Source: Streptomyces sp. DH24 (GTDB taxonomy: Bacteria > Actinomycetota > Actinomycetes > Streptomycetales > Streptomycetaceae). From it: a stretch of 64,000 nucleotides of DNA. The stretch is from assembly GCF_029813775.1 (NCBI RefSeq), contig NZ_JARVKW010000017.1, positions 62,001 through 126,000 of the forward strand, written 5' to 3'. The position numbers and the translations under genes were made by a program. Shown here in pieces: positions 49,500-57,015 of the stretch. Position 1 is the first letter of the stretch. Every line of letters begins with the position of its first letter. Under the pieces are notes generated by a model, which did no database searches, was not told where the DNA came from, and saw nothing but the letters and a program-made list of their open reading frames with translations.

Positions 49500-50585
49500 C
49501 TACTGCCGCAGTGCCCAGCCCCGCTCGCGCAGCGCCGCCGCCAGCAGGGGCGCCGCCTTCGGCTCCACCATGAGCTGCACCAGGCCGGCCTGCCGGCCCG
49601 TCGCGTGCTCGATGCGCACGTCCTCGATGTTGACCCCGGCCGCGCCGGCGTCCGCGAAGATGCGGGCCAGCTGTCCGGGCTGGTCGTCGATGAGCACGGC
49701 AACGACCTCGTAGACGCGCGGGGCGGAGCCGTGCTTGCCCGGCACCCGGACCTGGCCCGCGTTGCCGCGCCGCAGCACGTCCGCTATGCCGGCGGCGCCC
49801 TCGCGGCGCTTGTCCTCGTCGGAGGACTCCAGCGCGCGCAGCGCCCGCACGGCCTCCTCCAGGTCGCCGGCGACGTCCGTGAGGAGGTCGGCGACCGGCC
49901 CCGGGTTCGCCGAGAGGATGTCGATCCACATCCGGGGGTCGGAGGCGGCGATCCGGGTCACGTCGCGGATGCCCTGGCCGCACAGCCGTACGGCGGCCTC
50001 CTCGGCGTTCTCCAGCCGCGCGGCGACCATGCTGGACACCAGGTGGGGCATGTGGGACACGAGGGCCACGGCGCGGTCGTGGGCGTCGGCGTCCATCACG
50101 ACGGGCACGGCACGGCAGTGCGAGACCAGTTCCAGGGCGAGGTTCAGCACCTCGGTGTCGGTGTCCCGGGTCGGGGTCAGCACCCAGGGGCGGCCCTCGA
50201 AGAGCTCCCCGGTCGCGGCGAGCGGCCCGGACTTCTCCCGGCCGGACATGGGGTGGCTGCCGATGTACACGGACAGGTCGAGGCCGCGCTGCTCCAGTTC
50301 GCGGCGCGGGCCGCCCTTCACGCTGGCGACGTCGAGGTAGCCGCGGGCCAGGCCGCGCCGCATGGCGTCGGCGAGGACATCCGCCACGTAGGCGGGCGGT
50401 GCCGCGACGATCGCGAGGTCGACGGGCCCGTCCGGCGCCTCGTCGGTGCCGGCGCCGAGAGCCGCGGCCGTGCGGGCCTGTTCCGGGTCGTGGTCGGCGA
50501 GGTGGACGACGACGCCGCGCTGGGACAGGGCCAGGGCGGCGGAGGTGCCGATGAGCCCGGTGCCGATGACGAGTGCGGTTCTCAC
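49500..50585 (-). CDS. tyrA: Prephenate dehydrogenase with C-terminal ACT domain
   Basis: The 361-residue protein has an N-terminal NAD(P) fold (VIGTGLIGTSAALALSQRG), the prephenate site IGSHPMSGREKSG with its catalytic His, helical dimer segments (LVSHMPHLVSSMVAARLE) and a C-terminal ACT domain (about 285-361; VYEVVAVLIDDQPGQLARIF) for feedback control by tyrosine. GTG 50585 overlaps the aroH stop (GTGA). It oxidatively decarboxylates prephenate to 4-hydroxyphenylpyruvate directly after chorismate mutase in the operon. Confidence 0.96.
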   Translation of the reverse strand: MRTALVIGTGLIGTSAALALSQRGVVVHLADHDPEQARTAAALGAGTDEAPDGPVDLAIVAAPPAYVADVLADAMRRGLARGYLDVASVKGGPRRELEQRGLDLSVYIGSHPMSGREKSGPLAATGELFEGRPWVLTPTRDTDTEVLNLALELVSHCRAVPVVMDADAHDRAVALVSHMPHLVSSMVAARLENAEEAAVRLCGQGIRDVTRIAASDPRMWIDILSANPGPVADLLTDVAGDLEEAVRALRALESSDEDKRREGAAGIADVLRRGNAGQVRVPGKHGSAPRVYEVVAVLIDDQPGQLARIFADAGAAGVNIEDVRIEHATGRQAGLVQLMVEPKAAPLLAAALRERGWALRQ

Positions 50586-50944
50586 TGGGCGATGTCCTTG
50601 CGCAGGGCTCCCGCGGCGCCGAGGTAGACGTGCGCTATCTCGGCACGGGGCCGGTCGGACTCGATGTGCGCGAGGATGCGGACGACGCGGGGCATGGCCC
50701 CCTCGATGTCGAGTTCCTGGGCGCAGATCAGGGGGACTTCGACGATGCCGAGCTTGCGCGCGGCGGCGGCCGGGAAGTCGCTGTGCAGGTCCGGTGTGGC
50801 CGTGAACCAGATGCTGATCAGGTCGTCCGTGCTCAGCTCGTTGCGTTCGAGGACGGCGGTGAGCAGGGCTCCGACCTGCTCGTCCATGTGGCCGGCCTCG
50901 TCCCGCTCCAGCTGGACGGCGCCCCGGACCGCTCGTACCGCCAC
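50582..50944 (-). CDS. aroH: Chorismate mutase, AroH class
   Basis: The 120-residue protein is of the trimeric AroH fold: VRAVRGAVQLERDEAGHMDE, LLTAVLERNELSTDDLISIW, FPAAAARKLGIVEVPLICAQ and HVYLGAAGALRKDI. It converts chorismate to prephenate. The catalytic Arg in VRAVRGA (Arg7-equivalent), and the Glu/Cys positions near PLICAQELDI, are as expected. GTG 50944 is the start. It heads the operon and is overlapped by tyrA. Confidence 0.95.
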   Translation of the reverse strand: MAVRAVRGAVQLERDEAGHMDEQVGALLTAVLERNELSTDDLISIWFTATPDLHSDFPAAAARKLGIVEVPLICAQELDIEGAMPRVVRILAHIESDRPRAEIAHVYLGAAGALRKDIAQ

Positions 50945-51110
50945 GGTGATGCTCCTCGCTGACGTGCGTATCGGCTGTGCGTCCGTCCAGCCTAGTCATC
51001 CGTTCACCGCCGGTGAGCGATGCCCAATGCGTGAGACGGCCATTCGTGAGACGGCCCCGTGCGGGGTGCTTCTTCCGTACCGCGTTCGGTGCCAGGATGC
51101 TGCTTCCACC

Positions 51111-51178
51111 CCGTTTTTCTCGTTTTCCTGTTCTCCCGCTCATTCTGTTCTTTCTGCTCTTTCTGTTCTCCCGTTTCT
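51111..51178. repeat. Pyrimidine-rich low-GC tract
   Basis: This about 68-nt run is almost entirely C and T on the plus strand, with repeated TTCTGTTC/TTTCTGCTC words, in a genome that is otherwise GC-rich with balanced strands. It lies upstream of the Rieske gene start (51199). If a longer upstream start were used, it would encode a Phe/Leu-rich segment (PLILFFLLFLFSRFL) in the same frame, but no SD supports that. Confidence 0.6.
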
Positions 51179-51198
51179 TACGCACCTGGAGTGACGAC

Positions 51199-51612
51199 AT
51201 GGCCGAGAACGCGACCCGGCGAACGGTTCTTCTGGCGGCGGGCGCGGCGGCCCTGACCGCGGGCTGCGGCGGCGGTGACGGCGAGGGCAGGGGGGACGCC
51301 GGCCGGTCCGTGGAGGCCACCGGCGGTCAGGAGCTCGCCGCCACGAGTGACATCCCGGTCGGCGGCGGCAGGATCTTCAAGGCCGAGAAGGTGGTGGTGA
51401 CGCAGCCGGAGGAGGGCGAGTTCAAGGCGTTCTCGGCGATCTGCACGCACCAGTCCTGCACGGTGGCGAGCGTGTCGGACGGCACCATCAACTGCGCCTG
51501 CCACGGCAGCAGGTTCCGGGTCGCCGACGGCGCGGTGGAGAAGGGCCCGGCGACGCGTGCGCTGCCCGCCGAGCGGATCACGGTGGAGGGAAATTCGATC
51601 CGCCTGGCGTGA
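51199..51612 (+). CDS. Rieske [2Fe-2S] lipoprotein
   Basis: The 137-residue precursor begins MAENATRRTVLLAAGAAA with a twin-arginine and the lipobox LTAGC, so it is exported and lipid-anchored. The Rieske motifs are ICTHQSC and CACHGS (Cys-His and Cys-His cluster ligands plus two disulfide cysteines). It could act as a small electron carrier at the outer membrane face. SD GGAG precedes ATG 51199. A longer in-frame start exists upstream but lacks an SD. No oxidoreductase partner is adjacent; the next gene is a nucleotidyltransferase. Confidence 0.93.
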   Translation: MAENATRRTVLLAAGAAALTAGCGGGDGEGRGDAGRSVEATGGQELAATSDIPVGGGRIFKAEKVVVTQPEEGEFKAFSAICTHQSCTVASVSDGTINCACHGSRFRVADGAVEKGPATRALPAERITVEGNSIRLA

Positions 51613-51634
51613 CGGCCCGCGTACGCTCCCGGGC

Positions 51635-52396
51635 ATGCACCCGACGACGCCCGAGACGCTGGTACGCGAGCACACGGTCTACGCCTGTGTGATGGGGTCG
51701 CGCGCCTTCGGTCTGGCGACGGAGGGCAGCGACACCGACCGCCGCGGGGTGTTCCTGGCGCCCACCGAGCTGTTCTGGCGCTTCGAGAAGCCGCCGACGC
51801 ATGTCGAGGGCCCGGCCGAGGAGCAGTTCAGCTGGGAGCTGGAGCGCTTCTGCGAGCTGGCGCTGCGCGCGAACCCGAACATCCTGGAGTGCCTGCACTC
51901 CCCGCTCGTGGAGTACGCCGACGCCACCGGCCGCGAGCTGCTGGACCTGCGCGGGGCGTTCCTGTCCCGCCGGGTCCACGAGACGTTCACCCGGTACGCG
52001 CTGGGCCAGCGCCGCAAGCTGGAGGCCGGCGTCCGCGCGCACGGCGCGCCCCGCTGGAAGCACGCCATGCACCTGCTGCGGCTGCTGATCGGCGTCCGGG
52101 ACCTGCTGCGCACGGGCACGCTCACCCTCGACGTCGGCGACGCGCGCGAGCCGTTGCTGGCCGTGAAGCGCGGCGAGGTCCCCTGGCCGCGGGTGGAGGC
52201 CCGGATGAACCGGCTGGCCGAGGAGGCCGAGGAGGCCGCCGGGCGCGGCCCCCTCCCGGCGGAACCGGACCGGCCCCGCGTCGAGGACTTCCTGGTCCGG
52301 GTGCGCCGCGCCTCAGCCCTCGGCGCCCGCCAGCCGGACGCGCACGACGAGGTCGTGCAGCGCGTCGTGGGCGGTCGGGGCACCGGGCAGCGCTGA
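51635..52396 (+). CDS. Polymerase-beta-type nucleotidyltransferase (COG3541-like) A
   Basis: The 253-residue protein has the nucleotidyltransferase motif GSRAFGLATEGSDTDRRG (residues about 22-39) with the metal aspartates in SDTD, then FERFCEL-like WELERFCELALRANPNILEC for the third carboxylate region. It should transfer a nucleotide, or an AMP-type group, to an unknown acceptor. It starts 22 nt after the Rieske gene. Its 3' end overlaps a convergent paralogue by 84 nt. It is related to COG3541 proteins of no fixed function. Confidence 0.8.
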   Translation: MHPTTPETLVREHTVYACVMGSRAFGLATEGSDTDRRGVFLAPTELFWRFEKPPTHVEGPAEEQFSWELERFCELALRANPNILECLHSPLVEYADATGRELLDLRGAFLSRRVHETFTRYALGQRRKLEAGVRAHGAPRWKHAMHLLRLLIGVRDLLRTGTLTLDVGDAREPLLAVKRGEVPWPRVEARMNRLAEEAEEAAGRGPLPAEPDRPRVEDFLVRVRRASALGARQPDAHDEVVQRVVGGRGTGQR

Positions 52397-53074
52397 CGCG
52401 GCCTGCGCCTCGTCCAGCGCCTCGTGCAGTTTCCCGATGTCGTCCCGCACCCGCGCGTGGTCGGTGTCGGCGGCGCCGTGCTCCCGCTCCGCCTTGGCCG
52501 CGATCAGCTCGGGCAGGTAGGCGGGGGCGGCGTCGACCTCGCCGAGCAGGGTGGGCAGATGGGCCTGCACCTCGCCGCTGCGCATCAGGTGGATGCCGGT
52601 CAGCAGTACACGGAAGGTGTAGAGCAGCGGCTTGAGCTCGCCGGTCTTCTCGAACAGCCGCCACTGCGTCACCGCGAAGCCCCGGTAGTGGTGGGCGTGG
52701 TGGCTGGTGAGCACGTCCGGGACCAGCGCGGCCAGTTCGCGGTGCGCGTCGGTGGTGTGCACGACCAGCGGCGACAGCAGCTGCTCCAGGACGTAGCCGT
52801 TGCGGCGCAGCATCAGCCGGACGAACTTGCGCAGGTCGTGCGTGACCAGATCCAGCTCGACGCCGTCCCGCAGCCACGTCCGGGAGCGGGTCTCGTCCGG
52901 TTCGCGCAGCCCGAGGAGGTCCGCGGCGGGCAGCAGGTGCGCGCCGCGCAGGTCGACGTCGGAGTCGCGGGACGGGAAGCCGTAGAGGTGGGCGCCGGAG
53001 ACGGTGGCGAACAGCACCGGGTCGGGCTGTTCGGCCACCACCGGGCCGAGGTCGGTGTCGAGGGCGTCGGTCAC
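52313..53074 (-). CDS. Polymerase-beta-type nucleotidyltransferase (COG3541-like) B
   Basis: The 253-residue protein carries SGAHLYGFPSRDSDVDLRGA with the metal aspartates in SDVD, a third carboxylate in VELDLVTHDLRKFVRL and a C-terminal helical region (LKPLLYTFRVLLTGIHLMR). It is a paralogue of the convergent gene at 51635 but with the HDLRKF form of the motif. GTG 53074 lies 3 nt after the ADP-ribosylglycohydrolase stop, so it is the third gene of the Nudix-ARH-nucleotidyltransferase operon. The substrate is unknown. Confidence 0.8.
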   Translation of the reverse strand: MTDALDTDLGPVVAEQPDPVLFATVSGAHLYGFPSRDSDVDLRGAHLLPAADLLGLREPDETRSRTWLRDGVELDLVTHDLRKFVRLMLRRNGYVLEQLLSPLVVHTTDAHRELAALVPDVLTSHHAHHYRGFAVTQWRLFEKTGELKPLLYTFRVLLTGIHLMRSGEVQAHLPTLLGEVDAAPAYLPELIAAKAEREHGAADTDHARVRDDIGKLHEALDEAQAASALPGAPTAHDALHDLVVRVRLAGAEG

Positions 53075-53077
53075 GGC

Positions 53078-54100
53078 TCAAGCGTCCCAGAGCGCTCCGA
53101 GCGTGATCAGGTCGCCCCGGTACTCGATGCGGTCGGCCCATTCTGCGGGCCAGGCGTCCGCGCCGAGGTGGGCGCCCGCGAAGGCGCCGGCGAGGCAGGC
53201 GATGGAGTCGGAGTCGCCGGAGGAGCAGGCCGCGCGGCGCAGCGCGGTGAGGGGCTCGTCCACGAACATCAGGAAGCACAGCAACCCGGTCGCCAGGGCC
53301 TCCTCGGCGATCCAGCCGGCGCCGGTGGCCAGGCACGGGTCGGTCTCGGGTGAGGTGGTGCGCACGGCGTCCCGGAGCCGGTCGAGGACCGCCAGGCACT
53401 CGTCCCAGCCGCGGGCGGCGAAGTGCTCCGGGTCGGGGTCCTGGCCGCGGGTCCACAGGTCGCCGAGCCACTCGTGGTGGTAGCGGGTGCGGTTGTCCAG
53501 GGCGTAGGAGCGCAGCAGGCCGACGAGGCCGGCGGGGTCGGCGCCCTGCGCGAGGAGGTGCACGGCGTGCGCGGTGAGGTCGGACGCGGCGAGCGCCGTC
53601 GGGTGGCCGTGGGTGAGGGCCGACTGCAACTGGGCGGCGCCCGCGCGCTGTTCGTCGCTCAGGCCGGGGGCGAGGCCGACGGGGGCGACGCGCATGTTGG
53701 CGCCGCAGCCCTTGGAGTGGATCTGGCTGGCGTCCTGCCAGGGCCGGTCCTCGGCCTTGAGCAGGGAGCAGGCCCGCAGGCAGGTGTTGCCGGGGGCGCG
53801 GTTGTTCTCCGGCGACTCGTACCAGACCACGAACTCCTCGCGCACCGGCCGCTCCAGGCTCTCCGGGTCGAGTACGCCCCGGTCCATCGCCGTGCGCAGG
53901 CCCTTGCCGAGCGCGAGCGTCATCTGGGTGTCGTCGGTGACGATCGCGGGCGTCGGCAGGTCCATCTCGCGCCAGGGCCCGCACTTGGCGAGGATCGAGG
54001 GCACGTCGTTGAACTCGGTCGGGAAACCGAGCGCGTCCCCGAGGGCGAGGCCGGTCAGTGCTCCGGTGGCGGCGCGCTTGCGAACGGTGGTCGAGGTCAT
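53078..54100 (-). CDS. ADP-ribosylglycohydrolase family protein (DraG/ARH fold)
   Basis: The 340-residue protein has the N-terminal helix with GLALGDALGFPTEF, the metal-binding VTDDTQMTLAL and the C-terminal CSSGDSDSIACLAGAFAGA, the binuclear metal site of ARH enzymes (Asp-rich D-x-D pairs). Members remove ADP-ribose from proteins, RNA or other acceptors. Here the start ATGA overlaps the upstream NrtR-like gene and a nucleotidyltransferase follows 3 nt later, implying one ADP-ribose or NAD-linked function. The acceptor is unknown. Confidence 0.88.
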   Translation of the reverse strand: MTSTTVRKRAATGALTGLALGDALGFPTEFNDVPSILAKCGPWREMDLPTPAIVTDDTQMTLALGKGLRTAMDRGVLDPESLERPVREEFVVWYESPENNRAPGNTCLRACSLLKAEDRPWQDASQIHSKGCGANMRVAPVGLAPGLSDEQRAGAAQLQSALTHGHPTALAASDLTAHAVHLLAQGADPAGLVGLLRSYALDNRTRYHHEWLGDLWTRGQDPDPEHFAARGWDECLAVLDRLRDAVRTTSPETDPCLATGAGWIAEEALATGLLCFLMFVDEPLTALRRAACSSGDSDSIACLAGAFAGAHLGADAWPAEWADRIEYRGDLITLGALWDA

Positions 54101-54858
54101 GCGGGGCGTCCTTCCCGGGACGGTCGGAGCAGGGGCGGGTGCAGGGTGGTGGCGGTGCCCGCGCGGTACAGCGCGGCCGGTTTGCCGCGGCCGCCGGTGA
54201 GCCGGGCGGCGCCCGGGACCGGTTCGACGAAGCCGGGCGTGGCGAGCACCTTGCGGCGGAAGTTGGGCCGGTCGAGGGCGGTGCCCCACACGGTCTCGTA
54301 CACGCGCTGGAGCTCGCCGAGGGTGAACTCGGGCGGGCAGAACGCGGTGGCGAGGCAGGTGTGTTCGAGCTCGGCACCGACGCGGTCGTGCGCGTCGGCG
54401 AGGATCCGGTCGTGGTCGAAGGCCAGCGGCCGGGCGTCGTCGTACGGCACCCAGCGGGCCTGGGCCGCGTCGCCGCCGCCGCGCGGTTCGAGGGGAGCGG
54501 GGCGGGCATCGCGGTGACCGGGGTGCGCGGGAGGGGGCAGCAGCGCGGCGAAGGCGACCGACACGACCCGCATGCGGGGGTCGCGGCCCGGTTCGCTGTA
54601 CGTGCGCAGCTGCTCCAGGTGCAGCCCGCTGACGTCGGCGAGGCCGGTCTCCTCGGCGAGTTCGCGCCGGGCCGCGGTCTCCGCCGACTCGTCGGGCCGC
54701 ACGAACCCGCCGGGCAGCGCCCACTGCCCGGCGTACGGCTCCTGCCCGCGTTCCACGAGGAGGACGTGCAGGGTGTCCGCGCGGACGGTGAGGACGGCGA
54801 GGTCGACGGTGACGGCGAAGGGCTCGTGGGCGTACTTGTCGTAGTCCTGCGCGGTCAC
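54097..54858 (-). CDS. NrtR-like Nudix-winged helix regulator
   Basis: The 253-residue protein has a Nudix box GFVRPDESAETAARRELAEE followed by TGL (about residues 50-72). A C-terminal winged-helix-like segment (FTLGELQRVYETVWGTALDR, NFRRKVLATPGFVEPVPG, GRGKPAALYRAG) is typical of NrtR, in which the Nudix domain senses ADP-ribose and the wing binds DNA to control NAD genes. The ATAGTC-N5-GACTAT repeat lies upstream. It is the first gene of the operon with ARH and nucleotidyltransferase. A hydrolase without regulatory function is the alternative. Confidence 0.8.
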   Translation of the reverse strand: MTAQDYDKYAHEPFAVTVDLAVLTVRADTLHVLLVERGQEPYAGQWALPGGFVRPDESAETAARRELAEETGLADVSGLHLEQLRTYSEPGRDPRMRVVSVAFAALLPPPAHPGHRDARPAPLEPRGGGDAAQARWVPYDDARPLAFDHDRILADAHDRVGAELEHTCLATAFCPPEFTLGELQRVYETVWGTALDRPNFRRKVLATPGFVEPVPGAARLTGGRGKPAALYRAGTATTLHPPLLRPSREGRPA

Positions 54859-54891
54859 GGCCGTCCACCCCCTCCCAGGTCGGCACCACTA

Positions 54892-54908
54892 ATAGTCAGG
54901 CCGACTAT
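54892..54908. promoter_or_regulatory. NrtR operator candidate ATAGTC-N5-GACTAT
   Basis: A perfect 6-bp inverted repeat with 5-nt spacer lies 34-50 nt upstream of the NrtR-like GTG start and overlaps a TATAGT-like -10 word on the minus strand. The form resembles palindromes described for NrtR in actinobacteria. It may mediate autoregulation. Confidence 0.55.
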
Positions 54909-55033
54909 AAAGGGCCCCGGGCGGCTCCCACAACCCGTCGGCGCACCCCGCGTTCCGGTGCGGCCCGCAGTTCCCTGCGGTACGGCTCGGCCAGCCGCAC
55001 GAACTCCTCGCGGTCCGTCGTCGTCACGGTCAT
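54905..55033 (-). pseudogene. Truncated ECF sigma factor N-terminus
   Basis: The 42-codon frame from ATG 55033 begins MTVTTTDREEFVRLAEPY and continues RRELRAAPERG before losing similarity and ending at TAG. The start matches the first helix of SigJ/ECF41-like sigma factors (EEFVRLAEPYRREL ahead of HCYRMLGS), but the conserved region 2 motif DAEDxxQ and region 4 are absent. It therefore looks like a stub left by deletion. No full sigma factor or anti-sigma is nearby. Confidence 0.45.
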
Positions 55034-55084
55034 CCCCGCTCCCCCCGTCACGGAGGTACGGACCGGCGCGGGTGCGCAAAGGAA

Positions 55085-55120
55085 TCGGCCGGCCCCGGAG
55101 AGATCTCCGGAACCGGCCGA
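55085..55120. terminator. Long hairpin upstream of the sigma stub
   Basis: TCGGCCGG / CCGGCCGA (8 bp) and the inner CCGGAG / CTCCGG (6 bp) form a stem with a 2x2 internal loop around AGAT. It can end the leftward rluB transcript. Confidence 0.75.
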
Positions 55121-55270
55121 GGCACGGCGCTGGGAGCGCGCCGCCCCAGGACCTGGCGGAGCGCGGATCAGACGCGAGCGGACGCGAGCGGACCGGCGGT
55201 CTGCGCGAACTGATGCTCTGCGCGGCTCAGCGGCCCGGCGCGAACCGGCGGCCCGCGCCAATCGGCGTCT

Positions 55271-56341
55271 CTACAGATCGACTTCCTGCATCAGCATGCC
55301 GACCTCCGTGTTCGACAGGCGGCGCAGCCAGCCCGACTTCTGGTCGCCCAGCGTGATCGGGCCGAAGGCGGTCCGCACCAGCTTGTCGACCGGGAACCCG
55401 GCCTCCGCGAGCATGCGGCGCACGATGTGCTTGCGGCCCTCGTGCAGCGTGACCTCGACGAGGTAGTTCTTGCCGGTCTGCTCCACGACCCGGAAGTGGT
55501 CCGCGCGCGCGTAGCCGTCCTCCAGCTGGATGCCGTCCTTCAGGCGCTTGCCGAGGTCGCGCGGGATCGGGCCCACGATGTGCGCGAGGTACGTCTTCTT
55601 CACGCCGTACCGGGGGTGGGTCAGCCGGTGCGCCAGCTCGCCGTGGTTGGTGAGCAGGATGACGCCCTCGGTCTCGGTGTCGAGCCGGCCGACGTGGAAC
55701 AGCCGCGTCTCGCGGTTGGTGACGTAGTCGCCGAGGCACTGCCGGCCCTCGGGGTCCTCCATGGTCGACACGACACCGGCGGGCTTGTTCAGCGCGAAGA
55801 ACTGGTAGCTCTGCGTGGCGACGGTCAGACCGTCGACCTTGATCTCGTCCGTCTCCGGGTCGACCCGGCGGCCCTGCTCCAGCACGATCTCGCCGTTGAC
55901 CTCGACGCGGGCCTGCTCGATCAGCTCCTCGCAGGCGCGCCGGGAGCCGTAGCCCGCGCGCGCGAGCACCTTCTGCAGGCGCTCGCCCTCCTGCTCGGCG
56001 CCGGGGAACGTCTTGGGGAGCTTGACGTCCTTCTTCCCGGCGTAGCGCTCGCGGTTGCGCTCCTCGATCCGAGTCTCGTACTCGCGGGGGCGCGCCGGGG
56101 CGGTACGGCCGCGCCCGCTCTGCTGCTGGGGCTGCTTGGGGCCGCCCTTGGCGCCGCCGCGGGCCGCGCCGCCGCGCCCGGCCTTCGGCCCGTCCTTCGT
56201 GGCCCCGGGCCCCACGTCGTAGCGGCGCTCCTCGGGGCGGGGCTTGCGGGGGCGGCCCTGCCCCTGCTTCTGGTCCCTGTCGTTACCGGCGCCGCGGTGG
56301 TTACCGCGCCCGCCGCTCTTGCCGCTGCCGCTGCTTCGCAT
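55271..56341 (-). CDS. rluB: 23S rRNA pseudouridine synthase, RluB/RsuA family
   Basis: The 356-residue protein has an S4 RNA-binding domain (ERLQKVLARAGYGSRRACEE) and the RsuA-family catalytic domain with Asp in GRLDTETEGVILLTN. The first 100 residues are a Gly/Lys/Arg-rich, Gln-rich disordered extension that is unusual in E. coli RluB but common in actinobacteria. ATG 56341 shares a base with the scpB stop (TGATG), so translation is coupled to scpB. Confidence 0.93.
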   Translation of the reverse strand: MRSSGSGKSGGRGNHRGAGNDRDQKQGQGRPRKPRPEERRYDVGPGATKDGPKAGRGGAARGGAKGGPKQPQQQSGRGRTAPARPREYETRIEERNRERYAGKKDVKLPKTFPGAEQEGERLQKVLARAGYGSRRACEELIEQARVEVNGEIVLEQGRRVDPETDEIKVDGLTVATQSYQFFALNKPAGVVSTMEDPEGRQCLGDYVTNRETRLFHVGRLDTETEGVILLTNHGELAHRLTHPRYGVKKTYLAHIVGPIPRDLGKRLKDGIQLEDGYARADHFRVVEQTGKNYLVEVTLHEGRKHIVRRMLAEAGFPVDKLVRTAFGPITLGDQKSGWLRRLSNTEVGMLMQEVDL

Positions 56342-57015
56342 CAAATATCCGTCGTTGTCGTTGTCGGCACGTTCGTCGTGAGACCGTCGTCCGGTTCCGG
56401 GGCGTCCGGATCGAACGACGGCACGCCTTCCTGGGTCTCGGCCTCGATCGCCTCCGCCTCCGGGAGGAAGGGCGCGAGCTCCGGGAGCTCGTCCAGACCG
56501 CGCAGGCCCATCCGCTCCAGGAAGTAGTTCGTCGTCCTGTACAGGATCGCACCTGTTTCGGGTTCCGTGCCCGCCTCCTCGACCAGACCCCGCTGCAGGA
56601 GCGTGCGCATGACGCCGTCGCAGTTGACTCCGCGCACGGCGGAGACCCGGCTGCGGCTGACCGGCTGCCGGTAGGCGACGACCGCGAGCGTCTCCAGCGC
56701 GGCCTGCGTCAGCCGGGCGTGCTGGCCGTCCAGGACGAAGCCCTCGACGGCCGGCGCGTACTCGGGCCGGGTGTAGAAGCGCCAGCCGCCCGCGATGAGC
56801 CGCAGCTCGAAGCCGCGGCCCTGCACGGTGTACTCGTCGGCCAGCTCGCGCAGCGCGTCCGCGACCTGCCGTCTGGGACGCTCCAGTATCTTCGCGAGGT
56901 GCTCCTCGGTCGCGGGCTCGTCCACGACCATGAGGACCGCCTCCAGGGCGGGCTTGAGATCGAGGTCGGCGACGGTCCGCAAACCCGCCGGCCGCTCGCT
57001 GGTCTCCTCGCTCAC
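56341..57015 (-). CDS. scpB: Segregation and condensation protein B
   Basis: The 224-residue protein consists of two winged-helix domains (VADLDLKPALEAVLMVVDEP, LAKILERPRRQVADALREL; TQAALETLAVVAYRQPVSRSR, AVRGVNCDGVMRTLLQRGLV), followed by a C-terminal acidic tail. It forms a condensin-like complex with SMC and ScpA. GTG 57015 overlaps the scpA stop (GTGA). It is coupled both to scpA and to rluB. Confidence 0.95.
   Translation of the reverse strand: MSEETSERPAGLRTVADLDLKPALEAVLMVVDEPATEEHLAKILERPRRQVADALRELADEYTVQGRGFELRLIAGGWRFYTRPEYAPAVEGFVLDGQHARLTQAALETLAVVAYRQPVSRSRVSAVRGVNCDGVMRTLLQRGLVEEAGTEPETGAILYRTTNYFLERMGLRGLDELPELAPFLPEAEAIEAETQEGVPSFDPDAPEPDDGLTTNVPTTTTTDI

Noticed and set aside
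50977..51200. Longer start for the Rieske gene including a Phe/Leu-rich leader
   Set aside because: The ATG at 51199 has GGAG at good spacing and directly begins the twin-Arg/lipobox signal; the upstream part is a pyrimidine tract without SD.
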